The position numbers and the translations under genes are program-made. From Xanthomonas hortorum (lineage in GTDB: Bacteria > Pseudomonadota > Gammaproteobacteria > Xanthomonadales > Xanthomonadaceae): a stretch of DNA of 64,000 bases. A model generated the notes under the pieces. The model ran no database searches. It was not told the origin of the DNA and saw only the letters and a program-made list of their open reading frames with translations. The stretch lies in contig NZ_CP101417.1 in NCBI RefSeq assembly GCF_024339125.1, positions 5,379,373-5,443,372 on the forward strand. The letters are read 5' to 3'. Position 1 is the first letter of the stretch; each line of letters starts with the position of its first letter. Below are positions 9,243 through 17,098 of this stretch, piece by piece.

Positions 9243-9716
9243 TCAGAACGACACCTCAACCGCCTGCCGCGACCACAGCACCGACTGGTGGCCGGTGGCC
9301 TGCTTCCAGGCCAGGCGGATCGCCTCGATGTCGTTGCGCCGCTGCGGGCTGTCCTCGTGCAGGATCACCAGCACCTTGGTGCCCAGCCGGTTCGGCTCCT
9401 TGGCACCGCGAAACAGCCACTGGCCGTAGGCGTCGAACACGGTCAGCCCATCCGGGAAGCGCGGCGTCACTTCCTTGTCCAGGAACGCGCGCCACTGGGT
9501 CTCGTCGATAGTGCGGGTCTGCGGGCGATCGGCCGGGCCGGTTTCCTCGCCCACGCCAAAGTACAGCTCGCTGCGCACCCAGCCGCGGGCCGTCGCGGGC
9601 CGCGCCGCATCTCCTTGCAGGCTGGCAGTGGTCGAGCCCGGCGCGCCGCCGGGAGTGGTGGCGCAGGCGGACAACGCCAACATGGCGGCAAGCAGGCAGG
9701 ACGGCAGCAACTTCAT
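9243..9716 (-). CDS. DUF3574 lipoprotein
   Basis: A 157-residue lipoprotein. The start at 9716 has GGAGA upstream. The signal peptide ends in a lipobox (MLALSAC), so the mature protein should be lipidated on Cys and held in the envelope. The conserved core contains SELYFGVGEETG, FLDKEVTPRFPDGLTVFDAYGQW and VLVILHEDS, the DUF3574 pattern; the function of that family is unknown. It heads the minus-strand run 9716-5432 and is divergent from the second TonB receptor, with a 227-bp shared upstream region. Confidence 0.75.
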   Translation of the reverse strand: MKLLPSCLLAAMLALSACATTPGGAPGSTTASLQGDAARPATARGWVRSELYFGVGEETGPADRPQTRTIDETQWRAFLDKEVTPRFPDGLTVFDAYGQWLFRGAKEPNRLGTKVLVILHEDSPQRRNDIEAIRLAWKQATGHQSVLWSRQAVEVSF

Positions 9717-9943
9717 CGACTTCTCCACAACGGATATTTTTACAACGCGTATTGGGCAGGCTCATGCAGGCCGGGCATTAGCTGATGCCGGCGTGCGCGC
9801 ACTGTGCCATCTCGCACGCGTCTGAACAACGCGATAACATCTCTCCATCCGGATGAATGTGGACGATCCGACCCCTTTGCGCCCCAGCCCGGCCGGATGC
9901 CGACCGCGCGGCGCGTTCGCAGTTGCTGTCGCAGGAGAGAGAA

Positions 9944-12379
9944 ATGACCCGCCCCACCCTTTCGGCTATCGGCCTGGCCGTCGCCGCCGTGTTGAGCGCC
10001 AACGCGCAGGCCCAGCAGGCCGCCCCCGGCGCCCCCACGCTGGACACGGTGATCGTCACTGGCACCCGTGCCAGCGACCGCACCGTGCTGGAATCGACCG
10101 TGCCGGTGGACGTGCTCACCGCCGAAGACATCCGCAAGGCCGGCGTGGTCAACGGCGAGCTCGGCAGCGCGCTGCAGGCGCTGCTGCCCTCGTTCAATTT
10201 CCCGCGCCAGTCCAACTCCGGTGGCGCCGACCACATCCGCGCCGCGCAGTTGCGCGGACTCTCGCCCGACCAGGTGCTGGTGCTGGTCAACGGCAAGCGC
10301 CGCCACACCTCGGCGCTGGTCAATACCGACAGCAAGATCGGCAAGGGCACCACGCCGGTGGATTTCAATTCCATCCCGATCAACGCGATCAAGCGCATCG
10401 AAGTGCTGCGCGACGGTGCCGGCGCGCAATACGGCTCCGATGCCATTGCCGGCGTCATCAACGTGATCCTGGACGACAACCCCGAGCGCGGCGAGCTGGA
10501 AGCCAGCTTCGGCGCCTACAACACCGATGTGGAGCCGATCAATCGCCGCGTCACCGACGGCCAGACCAGCTACGCCAGCGCCAAGGTCGGCAGCCTGCTC
10601 GGCGATGACGGCGGCTTTTTCAAGGTGGGCCTGGAGCTGAAGAATCGCGAGGCCACCAACCGCGCCGGCTTCGATCAGATTCCCTCGTTCGAAGAACAGA
10701 CCCCGGCCAATCTGGCGCTGGCTGGCCAACGCAATTACGTGCTCGGCGACGGCGCCACCAAAGGCCTGAACGCCTGGCTCAACACCAAGATTCCCTTCAG
10801 CGCCAACGGCGAGTTCTACGCCTTCGGCACCTACAACCAGCGCGACACCGAAGGCGCCAACTACTTCCGCTACCCGGATGGCAGCGCCAACTGGCGTGAG
10901 ATCTACCCCAACGGCTACCGCCCGATTTCCGAAGGCGAGAATCGCGACCTGCAGATCGTCGCCGGCGCCCGTGGGCAGCTCGGCAACTGGGACTACGACG
11001 CCAGCGTCAACTACGGCCGCAACGACTTCACCTACCGGTTGCGCAACTCGCTCAACGCCTCGCTCGGCCCGGGCAGCACCACCCGCTTCAAGACCGGCGA
11101 TTTCGCCTTCGCGCAAACCGTGGGCAATCTGGATCTGACCCGCGTGTTCGATGCCGCCGGGGCCACCCATACCTTCGGCACCGGTGCCGAATTCCGCCGC
11201 GAGCAATACCGCACCCACGCCGGCGATCCGGCCAGCTATGCGGCCGGCCCGTTCACCGATCGTCCCACCGGCTCGCAAGCCGGCGGCGGCCTCACACCGC
11301 AGGACGAGGCCGATCTGTCGCGCAATGTGGCCAGCGCCTACGCCAACGTGTCCAGCCAGTTCGGCGACAAATTCTCCACCGACCTGGCCGGCCGTTACGA
11401 GCATTACCAGGATTTCGGCAGCCAGTGGACCGGCAAGCTGGCGGCGCGTTATGCGTTCGCCCCGGCGTTCGCGCTGCGTGGCGCAATTTCCAACAACGTG
11501 CGTGCGCCCTCGCTCAGCCAGATCGGCTACGAAGCCACCTCCACCGGCTACGACGCCGCCGGTCGCCTGACCCAGGGCCGCCTGCTGTCGGTCAACAACC
11601 CGATCGCAGGCGCGCTCGGCGCCACCGACCTGAAGCCGGAAAAGTCGCTCAATTACAGCCTGGGTTTCACCAGCAAGCTGGGCGATCACTTCGACCTGTC
11701 GCTGGACTTCTTCCAGATCGACATCGACGACCGCATCGCGCTGTCCGAAGACATCACCGGCGACACGTTGACGGATTTTGTGCAGCAGAACTTCGGCGTC
11801 ACCGGCGTGCAGAGCGCCAGCTACTTCCTCAACGCCGCCGACACCCGCACCCGTGGCGCCGAGCTGGTCGGCAACTGGCGCCAATATGCCTTCGGCGGCG
11901 ACCTGCTGCTGACCGGCACTTACAGCTACGCCAAGACCGAGTTGAAAAACGTCATCGGCACCCCGGCGCAGCTGCTGGCACTGAACCCGGACTACGTGCT
12001 GTTCGGCGTGGAAGAGAGCAACACGCTCACCGATGCCGCGCCACGCACACGCGCCGCACTGGCGGCCAACTGGAACAACGAGCACTGGAACCTGCAGACG
12101 CGCGTCAACCGCTATGGCAGCGCAACGCGCGTGTTCGATTTCGGCGGCGGCTTCGTGCCACGCCAGACCTATGGTGCCGAATGGCAGCTGGATCTGGAGG
12201 CCGAGTACCACCTGGGCACACAGTGGACCCTGGCGATCGGTGGCCAGAACATCCTGGACAACTACTCGGACCGCTCCATCGACGACATCGCCTACTTCGG
12301 CAACCTGCCCTACGACGTGCTCTCGCCGATCGGCAGCAATGGCGCGTACTGGTATGGGCGGGTGCGGTATAGCTTCTGA
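9944..12379 (+). CDS. TonB-dependent outer-membrane receptor
   Basis: An 811-residue receptor. GGAG precedes the ATG at 9944 and a 24-residue signal peptide follows (LAVAAVLSANAQA/Q). The TonB box is LDTVIVTGTRAS. The plug carries VLTAEDIRKAG, the anchor LRGLSPDQVLVLVNGKRRH and the motif IKRIEVLRDGAGAQYGSDAI typical of siderophore or cobalamin-type receptors. The barrel ends GAYWYGRVRYSF. The ligand is unknown. No obvious Fur box was found, but the search was by eye. Confidence 0.9.
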   Translation: MTRPTLSAIGLAVAAVLSANAQAQQAAPGAPTLDTVIVTGTRASDRTVLESTVPVDVLTAEDIRKAGVVNGELGSALQALLPSFNFPRQSNSGGADHIRAAQLRGLSPDQVLVLVNGKRRHTSALVNTDSKIGKGTTPVDFNSIPINAIKRIEVLRDGAGAQYGSDAIAGVINVILDDNPERGELEASFGAYNTDVEPINRRVTDGQTSYASAKVGSLLGDDGGFFKVGLELKNREATNRAGFDQIPSFEEQTPANLALAGQRNYVLGDGATKGLNAWLNTKIPFSANGEFYAFGTYNQRDTEGANYFRYPDGSANWREIYPNGYRPISEGENRDLQIVAGARGQLGNWDYDASVNYGRNDFTYRLRNSLNASLGPGSTTRFKTGDFAFAQTVGNLDLTRVFDAAGATHTFGTGAEFRREQYRTHAGDPASYAAGPFTDRPTGSQAGGGLTPQDEADLSRNVASAYANVSSQFGDKFSTDLAGRYEHYQDFGSQWTGKLAARYAFAPAFALRGAISNNVRAPSLSQIGYEATSTGYDAAGRLTQGRLLSVNNPIAGALGATDLKPEKSLNYSLGFTSKLGDHFDLSLDFFQIDIDDRIALSEDITGDTLTDFVQQNFGVTGVQSASYFLNAADTRTRGAELVGNWRQYAFGGDLLLTGTYSYAKTELKNVIGTPAQLLALNPDYVLFGVEESNTLTDAAPRTRAALAANWNNEHWNLQTRVNRYGSATRVFDFGGGFVPRQTYGAEWQLDLEAEYHLGTQWTLAIGGQNILDNYSDRSIDDIAYFGNLPYDVLSPIGSNGAYWYGRVRYSF

Positions 12380-12392
12380 GTGCAAGCTTTAA

Positions 12393-12524
12393 GCCCCTCT
12401 CCCCTCGGGAGAGGGGTTGGGGTGAGGGTACGGGGCGAAGCTCTCGTGTAGGTACAACCGCACGAGGCTTCGCTCGTACCCTCATCCGCCCCTGCGGGGC
12501 ACCTTCTCCCGAGGGGAGAAGGGA
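12393..12524. repeat. Compound REP-like intergenic repeat (CTCTCCC...GGGAGAG / GTGAGGGTACG type)
   Basis: Two palindromic units face each other. The left has stem CCCCTCTCCC / GGGAGAGGGG followed by TTGGGGTGAGGGTACG; the right is CGTACCCTCATCCGCC followed by CCTTCTCCCGAGGGGAGAAGG. The same family occurs at 16598-16644 and 30974-31069. It sits immediately downstream of the TonB receptor and may double as a transcript-end hairpin. Confidence 0.8.
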
Positions 12525-12579
12525 CCGCACCCGCTAGTGCATAACCTGAATATCACACCGCTTTGCGCACACTAGCGCG

Positions 12580-13338
12580 ATGGCAGACGTGCATTCCCCC
12601 CTTCCGTCGCCGCCATTGCTGGACGATGCCTGCGCATTGTTTCTGGACGTGGACGGTACCCTCATCGACTTTGCCGACAGCCCAGAGGCTGTGCGGCTCT
12701 TGCCCGAGGTCCGCGAGGCCATCGGCCGCCTAAGCGACCGCCTGCATGGCGCAGTCGCACTGGTCAGCGGGCGACCGCTCTCGCAACTGGACGCATTGTT
12801 CGCGCCGCTGCTGCTCCCGGCTGCCGGCCTGCACGGCCATGAGCTACGCAGCGATATCGCCGCACGCGCCGCGATGCCGCAAGACACCTCCGAATGGCTG
12901 CACGGCTTGCATCAGCGCGCCGCCGCACTCACGCATCAACACCCCGGCGTGCTGGTCGAAGACAAAGGCGTCAGCGTTGCGCTGCATTGGCGCGCACAGC
13001 CGCTCGCCGGCCCAGATGTGCTGGCCTTCGCGCAACAGGAAATCGCACAACTTTCCGGCTATCGCCTGCAGCCTGGCGACCACGTCGTGGAATTCGTTCC
13101 CGAAGGCAGCAACAAGGGCCTGGCGGTCGAACAACTGATGCAGCACGGCGCATTCGCCGGCCGCACACCGGTGTTCGTCGGCGACGACCTCACCGATGAA
13201 TTCGGCTTCGAAGCTGCCAATCGCCTCGGCGGCTGGAGCGTGCTGGTCGGCGATCGCGCGCAGACCAGCGCGCGCTTCCGCGTCGCTGGCACTGCCGATG
13301 TGCATGCGTGGTTGCAACGCAACGCGCGCCCAGCCTGA
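12580..13338 (+). CDS. otsB: Trehalose-6-phosphate phosphatase
   Basis: A 252-residue HAD-superfamily phosphatase that removes phosphate from trehalose-6-phosphate. HAD motif I is LFLDVDGTLIDF (residues 21-32, Asp23 and Asp25). Motif II is the ALVSGRPLSQLD segment, and motif IV is VFVGDDLTDEFGFEAAN. PEGSNKGLAVEQLM is the family lysine region. It is the first gene of a three-gene trehalose unit, 49 bp before the GH15 gene, with otsA at the end. No strong ribosome-binding site was seen before the ATG. Confidence 0.93.
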   Translation: MADVHSPLPSPPLLDDACALFLDVDGTLIDFADSPEAVRLLPEVREAIGRLSDRLHGAVALVSGRPLSQLDALFAPLLLPAAGLHGHELRSDIAARAAMPQDTSEWLHGLHQRAAALTHQHPGVLVEDKGVSVALHWRAQPLAGPDVLAFAQQEIAQLSGYRLQPGDHVVEFVPEGSNKGLAVEQLMQHGAFAGRTPVFVGDDLTDEFGFEAANRLGGWSVLVGDRAQTSARFRVAGTADVHAWLQRNARPA

Positions 13339-13387
13339 GAGCCGCGCGCCTTCCCCTCTTCTCTTCAAAAAGGATCGTTCGCACTCC

Positions 13388-15166
13388 ATGACCGAGCCAA
13401 ACCTGGATCTGGGCGTCATCGGCAACTGCAGTTTCGGTGCATTGGTCGATCGGCAGGCACGTGTGGTGTGGAGTTGCCTGCCGGCTTTCGATGGCGACCC
13501 GGCGTTCTGTTCGCTGCTCTCGCCCAAGGGCGAAGGCGGCGACTTTGCCGTTGAGCTGGAGGACTTCGAAAGTAGCGAGCAGCATTACCTGCCCAACACC
13601 GCCGTGCTGCGCACCGTGTTGCGCGACATCCACGGCGGCGAAGTGGAAGTGATCGACTTCGCGCCGCGCTGGCGCAACAACGGGCGTTTCTATCGGCCGG
13701 TGAGCATCATCCGGCAAATCCGCCCGCTGGCTGGCAATCCACGCATCGTGGTGCGCGCACGCCCGTTGGCCGACTGGGGCGGCCGCACCCCGGAAACCAC
13801 CTGGGGCAGCAATCACATCCGTTGGGTACTGCCGGAATTCACCCTGCGCCTGACCACCGATGTACCGGTGCGCTTCGTGCGCGATGGCTTGCCGTTCGTG
13901 CTCAGCCACCCGGTCAATCTGGTGTTGGGCGTGGACGAATCGCTCACCCGCTCGCTCACCGGTTACGTGCAGGAAGCGCAGGAACGCACCGAAGAATACT
14001 GGCGCGAATGGGTGCGCTATCTGTCGATTCCACTCGATTGGCAAGAGGCTGTGATCCGCAGCGCGATCACACTCAAGTTGTGCCAGTACGAAGACAGCGG
14101 CGCCATCATCGCGGCGATGACCACCTCGATTCCGGAAGCGCCCAATACCCCACGCAACTGGGACTACCGCTATTGCTGGCTGCGCGATGCCGCCTTCGTG
14201 GTGCGCGCGCTCAATCGCCTGGGCGCCACGCGCACGATGGAGCAATTCATCGGCTATATCTTCAACATCGCCACCAGCGATGGCACCTTGCAGCCGCTAT
14301 ACGGCATCGGTTTCGAATCGCAGCTGGAAGAGCACGAAGTCGACACCATGGACGGCTACCGCGGCATGGGCCCGGTGCGACGCGGCAACCTGGCCTGGAT
14401 TCAAAAGCAGCACGATGTATATGGCAGCGTGGTGCTGGCTTCGACGCAGCTGTTCTTCGATCTGCGTCTGAAGGATCAGGGCGATGCGGATACTTTCCGT
14501 CGCCTGGAGCCGCTGGGCGAGCGCGCATTCGCGCTGCACAACGTCCCCGATGCCGGCCTGTGGGAATTCCGCGGCCGCGCCGAAGTGCATACGTATACGG
14601 CCGCGATGTGCTGGGCCGCCTGCGATCGCCTGTCCAAGATCGCCGACCGCCTGGTGCTGCCCGAGCGCAGCGTGTATTGGAGCGAACGTGCCGACAGCAT
14701 TCGCGAGCGCGTGCTGACGGAAGCCTGGAGCGACGAACACGGCCATTTCACCGACACGCTCGGTGGTCACCGCCTGGATGCCTCGCTGTTGTTGCTGGCC
14801 GATATCGGCATCGTGGGCAACGACGACAGCCGCTTCGTGCGCACCGTGGAAGCCGTCGGTCGCGTGCTCAAGCATGGCGATGCGCTGTATCGCTACATCG
14901 CACCGGATGACTTCGGTGCGCCGGAAACCAGCTTCACCATCTGCACGTTCTGGTACATCGACGCGCTGGCCGCGATCGGTCGCAAGGACGAGGCGCGCGA
15001 GCTGTTCGAGCGCATTCTCTCGCGCCGCAATCACCTCGGCTTGCTGTCCGAGGATCTATCGTTTGAAGACGGCGAAGCCTGGGGGAATTTCCCCCAGACC
15101 TATTCGCATGTGGGTTTGATCATTGCAGCAATGCGCTTGTCGCGGAGCTGGCAGGAGGCGTCATGA
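13388..15166 (+). CDS. Glycoside hydrolase family 15 protein (glucoamylase/trehalase-like)
   Basis: A 592-residue cytoplasmic enzyme with an N-terminal beta-sandwich and a C-terminal (alpha/alpha)6 barrel. Family signatures are TTSIPEAPNTPRNWDYRYC followed by WLRDAAF, then GLWEFRGRAEVHTYTAAMCW (catalytic acid Glu) and EDGEAWGNFPQTYSHVGLI (catalytic base region). Bacterial GH15 proteins of this length include trehalases as well as glucoamylases. The position between otsB and otsA makes trehalose the best-guess substrate. Its TGA overlaps the otsA ATG (ATGA), so the two are translationally coupled. AAGGA lies 13 nt before the chosen ATG. Confidence 0.85.
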   Translation: MTEPNLDLGVIGNCSFGALVDRQARVVWSCLPAFDGDPAFCSLLSPKGEGGDFAVELEDFESSEQHYLPNTAVLRTVLRDIHGGEVEVIDFAPRWRNNGRFYRPVSIIRQIRPLAGNPRIVVRARPLADWGGRTPETTWGSNHIRWVLPEFTLRLTTDVPVRFVRDGLPFVLSHPVNLVLGVDESLTRSLTGYVQEAQERTEEYWREWVRYLSIPLDWQEAVIRSAITLKLCQYEDSGAIIAAMTTSIPEAPNTPRNWDYRYCWLRDAAFVVRALNRLGATRTMEQFIGYIFNIATSDGTLQPLYGIGFESQLEEHEVDTMDGYRGMGPVRRGNLAWIQKQHDVYGSVVLASTQLFFDLRLKDQGDADTFRRLEPLGERAFALHNVPDAGLWEFRGRAEVHTYTAAMCWAACDRLSKIADRLVLPERSVYWSERADSIRERVLTEAWSDEHGHFTDTLGGHRLDASLLLLADIGIVGNDDSRFVRTVEAVGRVLKHGDALYRYIAPDDFGAPETSFTICTFWYIDALAAIGRKDEARELFERILSRRNHLGLLSEDLSFEDGEAWGNFPQTYSHVGLIIAAMRLSRSWQEAS

Positions 15167-16530
15167 GTCGTTTGGTGGTGGTATCCAACCGCGTTGCAGT
15201 GCCCGGCGAAAACCGTGCGGGCGGCCTGGCGGTTGGCTTGTTGGCCGCGCTCAAGGAGCGTGGTGGGGTGTGGTTCGGCTGGAGCGGCAAGACCGTGCGC
15301 GGCGACAGCGGCGGCATGCATGAGCAGACCGATGGCGACATCAAGTTCGTCACCATGGACCTCAACAAACGCGACATCGATTCGTACTACAACGGCTTCG
15401 CCAATCGCACCCTGTGGCCGCTGCTGCACTTTCGCCTGGACCTGGTCGATTACGACCGCGCCACGCGCGAAGGCTATATGCGCGTCAATCGGCTGTTTGC
15501 GGAAAAACTGGCGCCGTTGCTGAAAGACAGCGACACGCTGTGGATCCACGATTACCACATGATTCCGCTGGGCGCGATGCTGCGCGAGCTGGGGGTGGGC
15601 TGCAAGATGGGCTTCTTCCTGCATGTGCCAATGCCCTCGGCCGACCTGATGCAGGCCATGCCCGATCACGCGCGCCTGTTCAGCACCTTCTATGCGTACG
15701 ACCTGGTCGGCTTTCAGACCCAGCGCGATGCGGAGCGCTTCAAGGCGTACGTGCGTCTGTTCGGCGGTGGGCGCATTCTCGAAGGCGACATCGTCGAGGG
15801 CCCTGGCGGGCGTCGTTTCAGCGCCGCCTCTTTCCCGATCGGCATCGATACCGAGTTGATCGCCAACCAGGCGAAGGCCTCGGTCGGCAAGCAGGCGGTG
15901 CGCGATCTGCGCGAAAGCCTGCGCGGCCGGCAGCTGGCGATCGGTGTCGATCGTCTGGATTATTCCAAAGGCCTGCCGGAACGCTTCCAGGGATTCGAGC
16001 GCTATCTGGAACGCTATCCGGAGCAATCCGGCAGCCTGACCTATCTGCAGATCGCGCCGGTGTCGCGCGGCGACGTCAACGAGTATCGCCAGCTGCGCGG
16101 GCAGCTGGAGCAGATCGCCGGCCACATCAACGGTGGACATGCAGAGCCGGATTGGACGCCGCTGCGCTACGTCAATCAGAACTTCAGCCATGCGACGTTG
16201 ACCGGTTTCTATCGCGCCGCTTCGGTCGGTCTGGTCACGCCGTTGCGCGATGGCATGAATCTGGTCGCCAAGGAATTCGTGGCGGCGCAGGATCCGGAAA
16301 ATCCGGGCGTGCTGGTGCTGTCGCTGTTGGCCGGCGCAGCCGATGAAATGAAAGAAGCGCTGCTGGTCAATCCGCACGATCTGGATGGCGTAGCCGATGC
16401 GATTGCGACCGCGGCGAGCATGCCGCTGGCCACGCGCATCGAACGCTGGCGGGCGATGATGGATCACCTGCGCAAGAACAACATCAATCACTGGCGCCAG
16501 CGGTACTTGCAGGCACTGGCCGATATTTGA
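15163..16530 (+). CDS. otsA: Trehalose-6-phosphate synthase (GT20)
   Basis: A 455-residue glycosyltransferase that joins UDP-glucose and glucose-6-phosphate. Recognised by [13 protein letters not shown] at the start, [11 protein letters not shown], the nucleotide/substrate motif [33 protein letters not shown], and [20 protein letters not shown] near residue 350. The start codon overlaps the GH15 stop (ATGA) and GGAGG is just upstream inside the GH15 gene. Together with otsB it gives a complete OtsAB pathway. Confidence 0.95.
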   Translation: MSRLVVVSNRVAVPGENRAGGLAVGLLAALKERGGVWFGWSGKTVRGDSGGMHEQTDGDIKFVTMDLNKRDIDSYYNGFANRTLWPLLHFRLDLVDYDRATREGYMRVNRLFAEKLAPLLKDSDTLWIHDYHMIPLGAMLRELGVGCKMGFFLHVPMPSADLMQAMPDHARLFSTFYAYDLVGFQTQRDAERFKAYVRLFGGGRILEGDIVEGPGGRRFSAASFPIGIDTELIANQAKASVGKQAVRDLRESLRGRQLAIGVDRLDYSKGLPERFQGFERYLERYPEQSGSLTYLQIAPVSRGDVNEYRQLRGQLEQIAGHINGGHAEPDWTPLRYVNQNFSHATLTGFYRAASVGLVTPLRDGMNLVAKEFVAAQDPENPGVLVLSLLAGAADEMKEALLVNPHDLDGVADAIATAASMPLATRIERWRAMMDHLRKNNINHWRQRYLQALADI

Positions 16531-16597
16531 ATCTGGTTTCCCGAGCTACCCGCGCACACGCGCTACCAGCACACAGATGCGCCGCGCACTGGCGCAT

Positions 16598-16644
16598 CCC
16601 TTCTCCCATCGGGAGAAGGTGCCCGAAGGGCGGATGAGGGTACG
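16598..16644. repeat. REP-like repeat unit
   Basis: CCTTCTCCCATCGGGAGAAGG is a hairpin followed by TGCCCGAAGGGCGGATGAGGGTACG, the same family as 12393-12524 and 30974-31069. The 568-bp gap 16531-17098 around it has no convincing gene; it must also hold the promoter of the glucose dehydrogenase gene, which I could not pin down. Confidence 0.75.
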
Positions 16645-17098
16645 TTTGCCCGTACACGTGGAAAATGCGCCAAGTGAAAAATCCCGGCTGACACGAATCT
16701 CCATTCCCGAATCCCGAATCCCCGCTCAGCCGACCGAGTCAATAGCGAAATAGAGCTATGGCAGCATCATGCATTCGTCGCCGCACACGAATGCCACCAA
16801 GACCGTCTGGCACCAGCAGCCCCCCCATTCCTTACCGATTTGAGCAATTTCAGCACTCCATCGACACAGGTTGGAACGCTGGTTCTCATTCCGTCACGGA
16901 CACGCGGGTATTTGCGGTCTAAAATATTCACATGATTAGCGCTGAGGACCCTGGGAGGGGCTGCGCGTTCATATCCTGACGTTCTTGTTTAGGACGTTGT
17001 TCTTTAGATCGGGGCCGCCCTTTGCCAGCCTGTGATCTTTCTCCCTCCACGACTCGCCACCGTTTGCTGGTGCCTGGGTCCTTCCTGACATCTCAAAA

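Noticed and set aside
9740..12385. 881-codon open frame on the minus strand opposite the TonB receptor
   Set aside because: It is a shadow of the 811-residue receptor in a GC-rich frame; it has no ribosome-binding site, no domain that I recognise and a Val/Ala/Gly-rich composition typical of antisense frames.
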